Positions 45,325 through 54,694 of a stretch of DNA of 64,000 nt are shown one piece after another. The notes beneath the pieces were generated by a model. It was not told where the DNA came from and ran no database searches. It worked only from the letters and a program-made list of their open reading frames with translations. The stretch comes from JBBQZO01 sp038207625 (lineage in GTDB: Bacteria > Pseudomonadota > Gammaproteobacteria > Burkholderiales > Burkholderiaceae_D). Where the stretch lies: NCBI GenBank assembly GCA_038207625.1, contig JBBQZO010000024.1, positions 35,265-99,264 on the forward strand. Direction: 5' to 3'. Every line of letters starts with the position of its first letter. The stretch's first letter is position 1. A program made the translations under genes and the position numbers.

Positions 45325-46725
45325 CTATCTTGGTACGAAAAATACTGCGTGTTCTTCCAATTTCAGGTGCACATCATCGAGCGCCGTCAGTTCGAATTCG
45401 ATCTTGTTGGACCCGGGCTTACCCTTGCCATGATCGAGCCGCACCCGCACCGGTACCGCGCGCGATCCGGTCCCTTCCAGTGTGACGATGTCGTCGGAGG
45501 CGAGCCGGATCGAGTCGATACCCTTGACCTGGATGCGAAAGCGATGCGCCGTCTCGGCCGTGTTCATGATCTGCAGCCGGTACACGTTTTCGATCGCGCC
45601 GTCCTCGACCTCGCGCCCCATCGCGCCGCGGTCGCGGATTACATCCATCTTCAACGGCGTGCGCAACACCAGCATCGTCAAGAAGGCGCACACGATCAGC
45701 GCCAGCAAACCGGTGTAGATCAACACGCGTGGACGCAGCACACGCGCACGGATCTGCTTGACCGACCATTTTTTCTTGATCGCGTGTTCGGTCGAATACC
45801 GGATCAAGCCTTTCGGAAGATCGATCTTCTCCATCACCGTATCGCAGGCGTCGATGCAGGCGGCGCAGCCGATGCACTCGTACTGCAAGCCGTTGCGGAT
45901 GTCGATCCCGGTCGGACACACCTGCACGCACAGCGAGCAATCGATACAATCGCCTTGCAGCTTGAGCGAGGCCTCGTCTTTCTTGCCGCGCGCGCCGCGC
46001 GGTTCGCCACGCTCGGTGTCGTAGGTGATGATCAGGGTGTCTTTGTCGAACATCGAGCTCTGGAAGCGCGCGTACGGACACATGTACTTGCACACCTGTT
46101 CGCGCATCCAGCCTGCGTTGCCGTAGGTGGCGAACGCATAGAACAAAATCCAGAACGACTCCCACGGCCCCAGCGTCAGCCCGCCCACCTCGACCATCAG
46201 CGACTTGGCCGGCGTGAAATAGGCAACGAAGGTGAACCCGGTCCACAGCGAAACCCCCGCCCACACCGCATGCTTGCTGCTTTTCCTGGCCAGCTTTTCC
46301 AGCGACCAAGGTTGTTTGTCGAGCCGTATGCGGGCGCTGCGGGTGCCCTCGATGCGCCGCTCGATCCACAGGAAAATCTCCGTGTAGACCGTTTGCGGGC
46401 AGGCGAAACCGCACCAGACGCGCCCGGCGATGGCGGTAAACAGGAACAACGCGTAGGCACAGATGATCAGCAGGGCCGCCAGATAGATGAAATCCTGCGG
46501 CCACAGCACCACGCCGAAGATATAGAACTTACGCGCGCCCAGGTCGAACAACACCGCCTGGCGGCCATTCCACTGCAGCCAGGGCAAACCGTAAAACACC
46601 ACTTGCGTGAGCCACACGCACAGCCACCGCCAGGAGGCATAACGCCCCTTGGCCTCGCGCGGATAGATTTCCTCGCGCGCGGAATACATTTTAATGACAG
46701 AAACTTTGGTATCAGCGTTGTTCAT
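45325..46725 (-). CDS. ccoG: Cytochrome c oxidase accessory protein CcoG
   Basis: A 466-residue protein (RdxA/FixG family) that reduces Cu2+ to Cu+ for the cbb3 oxidase. It has five or so membrane helices; a Cys in GFACPQTVYTEIF lies just after a helix. Two [4Fe-4S] ferredoxin-type sites follow: CIDCSLCVQVCP and CIGCAACIDACD. A C-terminal immunoglobulin-like domain (about 340-466) follows. It lies after ccoP (gap 32) and before fixH in the same operon. Confidence 0.96.
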   Translation of the reverse strand: MNNADTKVSVIKMYSAREEIYPREAKGRYASWRWLCVWLTQVVFYGLPWLQWNGRQAVLFDLGARKFYIFGVVLWPQDFIYLAALLIICAYALFLFTAIAGRVWCGFACPQTVYTEIFLWIERRIEGTRSARIRLDKQPWSLEKLARKSSKHAVWAGVSLWTGFTFVAYFTPAKSLMVEVGGLTLGPWESFWILFYAFATYGNAGWMREQVCKYMCPYARFQSSMFDKDTLIITYDTERGEPRGARGKKDEASLKLQGDCIDCSLCVQVCPTGIDIRNGLQYECIGCAACIDACDTVMEKIDLPKGLIRYSTEHAIKKKWSVKQIRARVLRPRVLIYTGLLALIVCAFLTMLVLRTPLKMDVIRDRGAMGREVEDGAIENVYRLQIMNTAETAHRFRIQVKGIDSIRLASDDIVTLEGTGSRAVPVRVRLDHGKGKPGSNKIEFELTALDDVHLKLEEHAVFFVPR

Positions 46726-46757
46726 TGGGGCTCACTCTACGACCAGTCATCACCGTA

Positions 46758-47705
46758 TCACTTTTGCGCCGTGGCTGGCTGTTCATTTGACAGGCTCCAC
46801 ACATACGCGGCCAGCACATGTACCTTCGGCTCGCCAAGGAAATCCTGGAATGCCGGCATCACGTTATTGCGACCCTTGCGGATCGTTTCCATGATGGTAT
46901 TGGCGCTGCCGCCATACAGCCAGACCTTGTCGGTCAGGTTGGGCGAACCGATCGCCTGGTTGCCGTGCGCATCCGCGCCGTGGCAGGCGGCGCAGGCGCC
47001 GAACTTGGGTTTGCCGAACGCGGCCTTGATCGGGTCGAAGGTCGATCCGGACAGGCTGAGCACATACTGGGCGACGTTTTCGACATCCTGATCCGAGCCC
47101 AGTGCGGCGGCCATCGTCGGCATCACGCCGTTGCGACCGTGCAGGATGGTAGTCTTGATCGTGTCCGGCTCGCCGCCATACAGCCAATCCTTGTCGGTCA
47201 AGTTGGGGAAGCCCTTGTTGCCGTGCGCATCCGAGCCGTGGCACTGTGCGCAGTAAGTGAGAAACAGTCGCTCGCCAATTGCATGCGCCTGCGGGTCGGC
47301 CGCCACCGTTTTCAAATCCTGCTTCAGGTACTTGGCAAACAGTGGACCATATTCGGCATCGGCCGCCTTCAGTTCGTCGGCATACGCACCGCTCGACTTC
47401 CAGCCCAATTTGCCGGCATAGTCGCCTAAGCCCGGATACAGATACAGATAGGCCAGACCGAACACGATCGTCAGGTAGAACAACCACATCCACCAACGCG
47501 GCATCGGCGTGTTCAGCTCCGTCAAGTTTTCGTCCCACACGTGGCCGGTCGTTTCCACCTGGCCCGGCGCGAGCGGCTTGGCATCCTTGTGCACGATGAC
47601 CTTGTGCACGGATTGCGAATACAGCAGCAAGGCGCAACCGAAGATGCCCAGCAGCGTCAGCACGGTGATGTAGATGTTCCAGAAATCGCTAGTAAAGTCA
47701 GCCAT
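46758..47705 (-). CDS. ccoP: cbb3 oxidase dihaem subunit III
   Basis: A 315-residue subunit with two membrane helices near the N-terminus (about residues 10-32 and 64-84) and two cytochrome c domains. Haem motifs are CAQCH (YCAQCHGSDAHG) and CAACH (CAACHGADAHG), each followed by Met ligands (VMPTM and VMPAF). CcoP feeds electrons to CcoO and the catalytic subunit. It overlaps ccoQ by 8 bases, so the two are coupled. ATG 47705 begins the family-typical MADF start. Confidence 0.97.
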   Translation of the reverse strand: MADFTSDFWNIYITVLTLLGIFGCALLLYSQSVHKVIVHKDAKPLAPGQVETTGHVWDENLTELNTPMPRWWMWLFYLTIVFGLAYLYLYPGLGDYAGKLGWKSSGAYADELKAADAEYGPLFAKYLKQDLKTVAADPQAHAIGERLFLTYCAQCHGSDAHGNKGFPNLTDKDWLYGGEPDTIKTTILHGRNGVMPTMAAALGSDQDVENVAQYVLSLSGSTFDPIKAAFGKPKFGACAACHGADAHGNQAIGSPNLTDKVWLYGGSANTIMETIRKGRNNVMPAFQDFLGEPKVHVLAAYVWSLSNEQPATAQK

Positions 47706-47883
47706 GTTGCTTCTCCAAATTCTGTGGCTCGTCGGCGCCGTCGGCAAACGGCAAGCGGGCGGCCTCGTCAAAGTCGCTCTTGCTCTTGTGCCAGAAGGTC
47801 CACCACAGGATGCCGATAAAGGTGGCCAGGCTGACCACCGTCATGACGCTGCTGGCGCCATCAAACAAGTTATCGATAGACAT
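47698..47883 (-). CDS. ccoQ: cbb3 oxidase subunit IV
   Basis: A 61-residue single-helix membrane protein (helix about 13-32, TVVSLATFIGILWWTFW) with a charged C-terminus. CcoQ stabilises the interaction of CcoP with the core. Its gene starts 2 bases before the ccoO stop and overlaps ccoP by 8 bases, so it sits inside the ccoNOQP operon. Confidence 0.93.
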   Translation of the reverse strand: MSIDNLFDGASSVMTVVSLATFIGILWWTFWHKSKSDFDEAARLPFADGADEPQNLEKQHG

Positions 47884-47885
47884 AG

Positions 47886-48500
47886 TCAGTTCCTCGCCTT
47901 GATCAGAGTGCCCAGGCCTTGCAGGTAGGCGATCAGCGCATCCTGCTCGGTCTTGTCAACCAGCGTGGCCGGCGCGGCCACCACTTCGGCGTCCGTGTAC
48001 GGCACGCCAAGCCGTTTCAGCGCGCGCATCTTGGGCATGACATCGTCGGGCACCAGCTTGGTTTTTGCCAGCCACGGATAGTTCGGCATATTCGATTCCG
48101 GCACCACGTCGCGCGGATTGTCCAGATGGGTACGGTGCCATTCGTCGCTGTAGCGACCGCCTACGCGGGCCAGATCGGGCCCGGTGCGCTTGGAACCCCA
48201 CTGGAACGGACGGTCATAGACAAACTCGCCAGCCACCGAATAGTGACCATAGCGTTCGGTCTCGGCGCGAAACGGACGAATCATCTGCGAGTGGCAGTTG
48301 TAGCAGCCTTCGCGCACGTAAATGTCGCGGCCGGTCAGGCGCAGCGGCGAATACGGCTTGAGCCCGGCGATCGGTTCGGTGGTCGACTTCTGGAAGAACA
48401 AAGGCACGATTTCAACCAGACCGCCGACACTGATGACCAGCAAGACCAGCGCGATCAGCAGCCAGGGGTTCTTTTCAATCCATTCATGAGAAAATTTCAT
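47886..48500 (-). CDS. ccoO: cbb3 oxidase monohaem subunit II
   Basis: A 204-residue subunit with an N-terminal membrane helix (about residues 11-31) and one cytochrome c domain. The haem site is CYNCHSQMIRP, the classic CcoO motif, with a downstream Met ligand in VPESNMPNYPWL. It carries electrons from CcoP to the binuclear centre of CcoN. The ATG at 48500 lies 16 bases after the ccoN stop. Frame upstream of it (to 48515) is not used. Confidence 0.97.
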   Translation of the reverse strand: MKFSHEWIEKNPWLLIALVLLVISVGGLVEIVPLFFQKSTTEPIAGLKPYSPLRLTGRDIYVREGCYNCHSQMIRPFRAETERYGHYSVAGEFVYDRPFQWGSKRTGPDLARVGGRYSDEWHRTHLDNPRDVVPESNMPNYPWLAKTKLVPDDVMPKMRALKRLGVPYTDAEVVAAPATLVDKTEQDALIAYLQGLGTLIKARN

Positions 48501-48516
48501 TTCAACTCCTCGCAAT

Positions 48517-49944
48517 CTATGCGTGTGCGGGTAACAGGGATGGAATACGCACGTCGACCGCTGTCCCGTCGCGCATCGTCATGAAGGTGTTGTAGGCCAT
48601 CATCAGCATGCCCGACAAATACAGCAAACCACCGCCAAAACGCACCACGTAGTACGGATAGGTCGCCTTGACGCCTTCGACGAAGGTGTAGGTCAGGGTG
48701 CCGTCGGCGTTGACCGCGCGCCACATCAGGCCCTGCATGACGCCGGCGATCCACATCGAGGCGATGTACAGCACGATGCCGATGGTGGCCACCCAGAAGT
48801 GGGTGTCGATCAGTTTCGTGCTCCACATCTGGGTCTTGCCGGCCAAGCGCGGCAGCAGGTAGTAGATCGAACCCATGGTGATGAAGCCCACCCAGCCCAA
48901 GGCGCCGGCATGCACGTGAGCGATGCTCCAGTCGGTGTAATGGGACAGCGAGTTGACGGTCTTGATCGACATCATCGGACCTTCGAAGGTGGCCATGCCG
49001 TAGAACGACAGCGAGACGATCATGAACTTGAGGATCGGATCGGAACGCAACTTGTGCCAGGCGCCCGACAAGGTCATCATGCCGTTGATCATGCCGCCCC
49101 ACGATGGTGCCAGCAGGATCAGCGAGAACACCATGCCGATCGATTGGGTCCAGTCAGGCAAGGCGGTGTAATGCAGGTGATGCGGGCCGGCCCACATGTA
49201 GGTGAAAATCAGCGCCCAGAAGTGCACGATCGACAGGCGATACGAATACACCGGGCGCTCGGCCTGCTTCGGAATGAAGTAGTAGACCATGCCCAGGTAA
49301 CCGGCGGTGAGAATGAAGCCGACCGCGTTGTGGCCGTACCACCACTGGATCATCGCATCCTGCACGCCCGAGTAGGCGGAGTACGATTTGCCGATCGAGG
49401 CAGGCATGCTGGCACCGTTGACGATGTGCAAAATGGCCACGGCGATGATGTAAGCGCCGAAGAACCAGTTGGCCACGTAGATATGCGCCACTTTACGCTT
49501 GAGCAGCGTGCCGAAGAACACCACCGCATAGACCACCCAGACGACGGCGATCAGGATGCTGATCGGCCATTCGAGCTCGGCGTATTCCTTGCCGCGCGTC
49601 AGGCCCATCGGCAGCGTGATCGCGGCCGATACCAGCACCGCTTGCCAACCCCAGAATGTGAAGGCGGCCAGCTTGTCGGAAAACAAGCGGACCTGACAGG
49701 TGCGTTGCACCACGTAGTACGAGGTAGCGAACAGCCCGCAGATACCGAACGCAAAGATGACGGCGTTGGTATGCAAGGGCCGCAGCCGACCATAGGTCAG
49801 CCAGGGTATGTCCAAGTTGAGCGCCGGCCAAGCCAACTGTGCGGCGATGAATACGCCGACCAACATGCCGATAACGCCCCACACTACAGTGGCGATCGCG
49901 AATTGCCGGACGATCTTGTAGTTGTAGTTCAGTTCTGTTTCCAC
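48517..49944 (-). CDS. ccoN: cbb3-type cytochrome c oxidase catalytic subunit I
   Basis: A 475-residue subunit with twelve membrane helices. It holds low-spin haem b, high-spin haem b3 and CuB. The copper-ligand His pair in GPHHLHYTALP and the His in WYGHNAVGFILTAG fit the family, as does the proximal haem His in HVHAGALGW. This is the high-affinity oxidase used at low oxygen. It leads the ccoNOQP operon. An FNR box (50008-50021) with a TACTCT -10 at 49980-49985 lies upstream in class II position. Length is standard. Confidence 0.97.
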   Translation of the reverse strand: METELNYNYKIVRQFAIATVVWGVIGMLVGVFIAAQLAWPALNLDIPWLTYGRLRPLHTNAVIFAFGICGLFATSYYVVQRTCQVRLFSDKLAAFTFWGWQAVLVSAAITLPMGLTRGKEYAELEWPISILIAVVWVVYAVVFFGTLLKRKVAHIYVANWFFGAYIIAVAILHIVNGASMPASIGKSYSAYSGVQDAMIQWWYGHNAVGFILTAGYLGMVYYFIPKQAERPVYSYRLSIVHFWALIFTYMWAGPHHLHYTALPDWTQSIGMVFSLILLAPSWGGMINGMMTLSGAWHKLRSDPILKFMIVSLSFYGMATFEGPMMSIKTVNSLSHYTDWSIAHVHAGALGWVGFITMGSIYYLLPRLAGKTQMWSTKLIDTHFWVATIGIVLYIASMWIAGVMQGLMWRAVNADGTLTYTFVEGVKATYPYYVVRFGGGLLYLSGMLMMAYNTFMTMRDGTAVDVRIPSLLPAHA

Positions 49945-50007
49945 TGATAATCTCCCAGTAATGCAACAATGATGATGAGAGAGTAAGAGTCAGGGCGTCT
50001 AAAATCT

Positions 50008-50021
50008 TTGATCTGAATCAA
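50008..50021 (-). promoter_or_regulatory. FNR-type box of the ccoNOQP promoter
   Basis: TTGATCTGAATCAA is a perfect FNR/ANR site. Placed at -41.5 it predicts a start near 49973, and TACTCT on the minus strand (49980-49985) fits the -10. This is the expected control of cbb3 oxidase at low oxygen. Confidence 0.9.
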
Positions 50022-50077
50022 ATTGGCCCAAGTCAACACATTTGGACTGTGAAATGTCGGAATTTGCCCTGCCAGGC

Positions 50078-50104
50078 GGCGCCAAATGTCACAAAATTGG
50101 CGCC
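50078..50104. repeat. Perfect 8-bp inverted repeat upstream of the FNR box
   Basis: GGCGCCAA at 50078-50085 and TTGGCGCC at 50097-50104 are exact inverted half-sites with an 11-base spacer. It lies about 57 bases further from ccoN than the FNR box, a position suited to a second regulator. No binding protein is suggested. Confidence 0.5.
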
Positions 50105-50446
50105 ACAAGCACCTTGCGCGGGCCCCGCTGGCGCGATCAAGGCCTGCGACGGGAGTGCGATGAGCGACCCGCAGCGCGTCGTTTGAGGTGCGCAATGGCG
50201 TCCCGGATACGCGCGCCAAGGCCGGCGAGCATGTGCGAATTGAATTTTGCGCCAATCGCTAGTGTGTGGGGAGACGCAGCGCTCCACAAGCGCGCGTCGA
50301 TGCATCAGGCACGGGCCCGTGTATGAAGTTGTCGATGGTCAGCAAACGTTCGTCGCCATTGCCGTCGACGCGCGCACGCACGGCGCCGGACAGCGCGCCA
50401 GCGCGAAGCGCCGGCGCAAACTGGTCCGCACCGCCCGACCGGCAGA

Positions 50447-51082
50447 TTACGGTTGCAGACGCTCCCGCGACCAGTTGCCGTGCGCGTCCAGCGTGTAGAC
50501 GACACGGTCATGCAGGCGTGAGCTGCGGCCCTGCCAGAACTCGACCCGCTCCGGCACCAGCCGGTAGCCGCCCCAGTGCGGCGGACGCGGTGCCTGCTCG
50601 CCAAATTGCTGCTCGGCGGCCGCGAATTGCTGGTCCAGCAGCGCGCGGCTGGCGATCGGCGCGCTTTGATGCGAGGCATGCGCGCCGATCCGGCTCTTGG
50701 CCGGGCGGCTTTGAAAATACGCTTCGCTGGTGGCCGCATCGACCCGCTCGACGCGCCCTTCGATATGCACCTGGCGCTCGAGCTCATCCCAGTAGAACAA
50801 CAGCGCCGCGTACGGATGGGCACTCAGGTCCTGGCCCTTGCGGCTGTCGTAGTTGGTGTACCAGGTAAAACCGTGCGCGTCGAAATCCTTGAGCAGCACG
50901 ATGCGCGACGACGGCCGCCCGTTGGCGCCGACGGTCGACACGCTCATCGCGTTGCGCTCGGACAGCTCGGCCTGACGCGCCTCGTCCATCCACAGCGCAA
51001 ACTGCGCCACCGGATCGGGCGCCACGTCCAGTTCGGACAGACTGGCGCGGCTGTAGTCGCGCCGCAGCATGGCAATCGACAT
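50447..51082 (-). CDS. pdxH: Pyridoxamine 5'-phosphate oxidase
   Basis: A 211-residue FMN enzyme that makes pyridoxal phosphate from PNP or PMP. The split-barrel FMN fold shows RIVLLKDFDAHGFTWYTNYDSRKG, the AYFQSRPAKSRIGAHAS segment, and the C-terminal PPHWGGYRLVPERVEFWQGRSSRLHDR signature. Length is normal. ATG 51082 was chosen; the open frame extends upstream past MCTHC, which is not a family start. It is transcribed with the surrounding minus-strand genes but has no link to the oxidase. It lies between ccoN and ccoS. Confidence 0.95.
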   Translation of the reverse strand: MSIAMLRRDYSRASLSELDVAPDPVAQFALWMDEARQAELSERNAMSVSTVGANGRPSSRIVLLKDFDAHGFTWYTNYDSRKGQDLSAHPYAALLFYWDELERQVHIEGRVERVDAATSEAYFQSRPAKSRIGAHASHQSAPIASRALLDQQFAAAEQQFGEQAPRPPHWGGYRLVPERVEFWQGRSSRLHDRVVYTLDAHGNWSRERLQP

Positions 51083-51176
51083 CTTGTCGGAGCGTTCCTG
51101 GCTGGTGATGCAGTGGGTACACATACACGGTGCTTTCGTAAAATGGGGGTATGGCGCAAGCGGCGCGCTCGGGTCG

Positions 51177-51362
51177 TCAGGGTAGCGGCTTCGATGGGGC
51201 GGCGACGGGCGCTGCCTCGACGCCGTCGTCGTCTTGCAAAATGCGCCATGCGGGGCCGACCAGATCATCGAACTGGCCGCCGTCGGAGGCGCCGAAGAAC
51301 ACCCAGATCGCCAAAAAGACGACCAGAATGCTCAGCGGCACGAGCAAAAATAGTGCTTCCAT
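51177..51362 (-). CDS. ccoS: cbb3 oxidase assembly protein CcoS
   Basis: A 61-residue single-helix membrane protein (helix residues 5-24, LVPLSILVVFLAIWVFFGA). The typical CcoS feature GASDGGQFDDLVGPAWRIL follows the helix. It is needed to insert haem and CuB into the cbb3 oxidase. It starts 15 bases after ccoI, in the same operon. Confidence 0.93.
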   Translation of the reverse strand: MEALFLLVPLSILVVFLAIWVFFGASDGGQFDDLVGPAWRILQDDDGVEAAPVAAPSKPLP

Positions 51363-51376
51363 GATCGGTTTCCTGG

Positions 51377-53899
51377 TTAAGCGATGTGTTGAGGCAACGC
51401 AGCGCGCGCCGTTGCGGCGGCGCTCTGCGCGCGCTTGATGCGGCGCAGGCGCAGCGCGTTCAGTACCACCACGGCCGAACTGAGCGACATCCCGATCCCG
51501 GACATCCAGGGATTGAGCAGGCCCAGCGCGGCGGCGGGAATGGCGATCAGGTTGTACAGCGTGGCCCAGGCCAGATTCTGGCGCACCACCGAGATGGTCT
51601 GGCGCGCCGCCAGCGCCACGTCCGACAGCGACGCGAGCCGTCCGGACAGCAGCACACAGTCGGCGTGCATCTGGGCCAGCGCGGTGCCCCCGCCCATCGC
51701 GAACGACACGTCGGCGCCACGCAGGACGGCCGCGTCGTTGACGCCATCGCCCACCATCGCCACCACCGCGCCAACCGCCTGCAGGCTTTGCACATAGGCC
51801 AGCTTCTGTTCGGGCAGGTACTGGCCCAGCGCCGTGTCGATACCGAGTTGGTCGGCCACCTGGCGCGTCACCGCCTGCTCGTCGCCGCTAAGCAGAATGA
51901 CGCGCTTGCCGGCGCCCTGGAAGGCGCGCACCACGTCGCGCGCGTCGCCGCGCAAGGCATCGGCCAGATCGAAGCGGGCCAGCGCGCGCCCGCCCACGCC
52001 GAGGTAGATCGCGCTGACGTTGGGCGGCGCCAGCCGCGCCAGGTCGCCCGCCTGATTCGCACTGACGTAGGCCGCGCTGCCGAGCCGGTAGATGGTGCCA
52101 TCGACGACCCCTTCGACACCTTGGCCGACGACGTGGCGCACCGCGCTGGCGCGCTGGCCGGGCACACCGCGCAGCGCCGCCTGCTGGGCGGCCGCGACGA
52201 TGGCCCCGGCCAACGGATGGGCGCTGGACGCTTCCAGCGCGGCGGCGACCTGCAAACACCAGTCGCTCGACTGGCCGCCCAGACTGACCAGATCCTTCAG
52301 CACCGGTTTGCCGACCGTCAGCGTGCCGGTCTTGTCGAACACCACATGGCGGGCGCGCGGCAGCGTTTCGAGTCCTCGGCGCTGGACGATCAGCACGCCC
52401 TGGCGCACCAGCCGGTCGGTCGCGGCGGCCAGCGCGGTCGGCGTGGCCAGCGACAGCGCGCAGGGGCAGGACACCACCAGCACGGCGATCGCGATCGGCC
52501 AGGCGCGCGCCGCGTCGGCCCATTCCCAGTAACCAAACACGGCCAGCGCAAACAGCAGCAGCAGCGTCACGAACCAGGCCGCCACGCGGTCGGCCCACAG
52601 TGCCAGCTGGGGCTTGCCCTGCCCGGCCCGCTCGACCAGCTTGACCAACATCGACAGCGTGCTGTCACGCGCCGCGCGGCTCACGCGCAGCACCAGCGGC
52701 TGGCCGGCGTTGACGGCGCCGCCCGGCACGCTGTCGCCGACCAGCTTGCGCTGGGCCGCGCTCTCGCCCGTCAGCAGCGACAGGTCGAGCGCCGTGTCGC
52801 CCTCGACGATGACGCCGTCGGCGCCGACCGCCTCGCCCGGTTTGACCAGAATGAAATCGCCTTCACGCAGTTGATCAAGCGCGACCAAGGCGGTGTCCTG
52901 GCGCGCCGGGTAGTCGAGCATGCGCAAGGCCGACGCCGGCAACGCATGCTGCAAATTATCCAGCGCCGAAGCAGCCTTGCGGCGCGCCACGAATTCCAGA
53001 TAGCGGCTGCCCAGCAGCAGGAAGATGAACATCGTCACCGAGTCGAAATACACTTCCCCCTGGCCACGCACGGTGGCCACGATGCTCGCTCCGAAGGCTG
53101 CGCCAATTCCCAGCGCAACCGGCACGTCCATGCCCAGCATGCCGCTTTTCAGGTTGACCCAGGCGCCCAGGAAGAACGGCCGCGCCGAATACACGATGGC
53201 CGGCAACGTCAGCAGCAAGCCGGCCCAGCGCATCAGCGCGTGCATGTCGCCGTCCATGGTGCCGTCGGTGGCCAGGTAGACGGGCAGTGCATACATCATC
53301 ACCTGCATCATCGACAGACCGGCGATGAACAACTGGCGGAACATGGTCTTGCGCGAGCGTTCGAGCTGCTCGCCGTGCTTGACCGGATCGTAAGGATAGG
53401 CCACATAGCCGATCGCGCGCAGCGCCATCAGCAGCACGCTCGGTTTGCAGAGCGCGCGCTGCCAGCGCACTTGCACGCGTTCGGCCGCCACGTTCATGGT
53501 CGCGCTGTGCACGCCCGGCAGGCGCGCGAGCTGGCGTTCGATCAGCCATACGCAGGCCGCGCAGCGGATTCCTTCCACCGAAAAGCTCAGTTCGCAGGTC
53601 TCGCCCGCACCATCGACGACGCGTTCATCGTTGTCGTACAGTTGCAGCTCGGGTGGCACCAACGCAGCCGGACCGGCCGTGACAGAAAATGCACTGCGCG
53701 TGCGGTAATAGTCGGCCAGTCCGTTCTCGACGATGCTGTGCGCCACCGCCGCGCAGCCGGGACAGCACATGGCCTGCGCCACGCCGTCGATCTCGACCTG
53801 CCACGGCGCGTGCGCCGGCAACGGCAAGCCGCAGTGAAAGCAGGCGCCCACCGCGTCGTCGATGCGCACATCGGCGGCCCCTTGCGCGAGCACGCTCAT
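51377..53899 (-). CDS. ccoI: Copper-translocating P-type ATPase for cbb3 oxidase assembly
   Basis: An 840-residue pump (FixI/CopA2 type) that delivers copper for CuB insertion. The N-terminus has a Cys-rich zinc-ribbon-like part (CFHCGLPLPAHAP, CCPGCAAVAHS) followed by one HMA domain with GIRCAAC. Transport motif SCPCALSLATPTALAA, phosphorylation site FDKTGTLTVGKP and GDGVNDAAVLRGADVSFAMG are intact. ATG 53899 was chosen; a long upstream frame is an artefact of the overlapping safE-like gene. It overlaps that gene by 4 bases, and ccoS follows. Confidence 0.95.
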   Translation of the reverse strand: MSVLAQGAADVRIDDAVGACFHCGLPLPAHAPWQVEIDGVAQAMCCPGCAAVAHSIVENGLADYYRTRSAFSVTAGPAALVPPELQLYDNDERVVDGAGETCELSFSVEGIRCAACVWLIERQLARLPGVHSATMNVAAERVQVRWQRALCKPSVLLMALRAIGYVAYPYDPVKHGEQLERSRKTMFRQLFIAGLSMMQVMMYALPVYLATDGTMDGDMHALMRWAGLLLTLPAIVYSARPFFLGAWVNLKSGMLGMDVPVALGIGAAFGASIVATVRGQGEVYFDSVTMFIFLLLGSRYLEFVARRKAASALDNLQHALPASALRMLDYPARQDTALVALDQLREGDFILVKPGEAVGADGVIVEGDTALDLSLLTGESAAQRKLVGDSVPGGAVNAGQPLVLRVSRAARDSTLSMLVKLVERAGQGKPQLALWADRVAAWFVTLLLLFALAVFGYWEWADAARAWPIAIAVLVVSCPCALSLATPTALAAATDRLVRQGVLIVQRRGLETLPRARHVVFDKTGTLTVGKPVLKDLVSLGGQSSDWCLQVAAALEASSAHPLAGAIVAAAQQAALRGVPGQRASAVRHVVGQGVEGVVDGTIYRLGSAAYVSANQAGDLARLAPPNVSAIYLGVGGRALARFDLADALRGDARDVVRAFQGAGKRVILLSGDEQAVTRQVADQLGIDTALGQYLPEQKLAYVQSLQAVGAVVAMVGDGVNDAAVLRGADVSFAMGGGTALAQMHADCVLLSGRLASLSDVALAARQTISVVRQNLAWATLYNLIAIPAAALGLLNPWMSGIGMSLSSAVVVLNALRLRRIKRAQSAAATARAALPQHIA

Positions 53900-54681
53900 G
53901 GCAGACTCCCGCCCATCGGCGTCAGGCACAGCGCGTCGAGCCAGCTGCCGGGCATGCCGTGCGCGGCGCGCAGCAATCCCAGCACACCGAACGTCAGCAC
54001 CAGCAGGCCGCTGGCCAGACGCACCGGGCGCCGCTGCAGCAGCGCGCGCAGCCGCGCGCCGGCCAGGCCCATCGCCAGCAAAGTGGGCAAGGTGCCCAGT
54101 CCGAAGGCCAGCATCACGCTCGCGCCGGACAGCGCCGAGCCACTCAGCATCGCCGTCAGCAGCACGCTGTAGACCATGCCGCATGGCAGCCAGCCCCACA
54201 AGCTGCCGAGCGCAACCATCTTCAACAGGCTGTCGAGCGGCAGCAGGCGCCGGGTCAGCGGCTCGATGCGCCGCCACACTGTCTGGCCGAGCGCCTCGAG
54301 CCGGGCCAGGCCGCGCCACAGATCCATCAAATACAAGCCCAGCGCCACCAGCATCAGATTGGCCAGCCAGTAGCCCAGCGCCTGCAACAGCGCCACGCCG
54401 ACCAGCGTGCGCGCCGCGTTGGCCAGGCCGCCGGCCAGCGCGCCGGCCAGCGCATAGCTGCCGATGCGTCCGGCGTTGTAGGCCAGCACGCGCGCCACGC
54501 CATCGAACGCAGCGGCGCCGGGCATGGCCGACGCGACTGCGCCGTTGACGGGCAAAGGAAAGCTGCGCCGGGTTGGCGCTGCCATCGAGAATGCGCCGAC
54601 GATGCCCCCGCACATGCCCACGCAGTGCACGCTGCCCAGCAATCCGATCATGAACAGGGGAAGAAGGCTCAGGCCAGTCAT
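53896..54681 (-). CDS. SafE/TauE-type membrane protein (CcoH-like) of cbb3 assembly
   Basis: A 261-residue protein with about seven membrane helices. It has GLLGSVHCVGMCGGIVGAF at the start, the Cys-containing double of the 'urease accessory protein UreH-like' or sulfite exporter TauE/SafE family, often found beside cbb3 genes and copper ATPases. CGMVYSVLLTA appears later in the second half. It overlaps ccoI by 4 bases and starts just after hemN. A copper or thiol-related role in assembly is inferred from location. Confidence 0.85.
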   Translation of the reverse strand: MTGLSLLPLFMIGLLGSVHCVGMCGGIVGAFSMAAPTRRSFPLPVNGAVASAMPGAAAFDGVARVLAYNAGRIGSYALAGALAGGLANAARTLVGVALLQALGYWLANLMLVALGLYLMDLWRGLARLEALGQTVWRRIEPLTRRLLPLDSLLKMVALGSLWGWLPCGMVYSVLLTAMLSGSALSGASVMLAFGLGTLPTLLAMGLAGARLRALLQRRPVRLASGLLVLTFGVLGLLRAAHGMPGSWLDALCLTPMGGSLP

Positions 54682-54694
54682 TGACTATGCTTTC

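Larger units (their letters stand above)
49945..50446. other. 502-base region between ccoN and pdxH
   Basis: This stretch holds the ccoN promoter with its FNR box (50008-50021) and the perfect inverted repeat at 50078-50104. The rest has no supported gene; open frames here have no ribosome sites or recognisable content. pdxH ends at 50447, so its terminator should also lie here, but I see no hairpin with a T run. Confidence 0.6.

Noticed and set aside
51377..54613. 1078-codon reading of ccoI starting at 54613
   Set aside because: The extra 238 codons overlap the SafE-like gene in another frame and are Arg/Ala-rich. The family start is the ATG at 53899.
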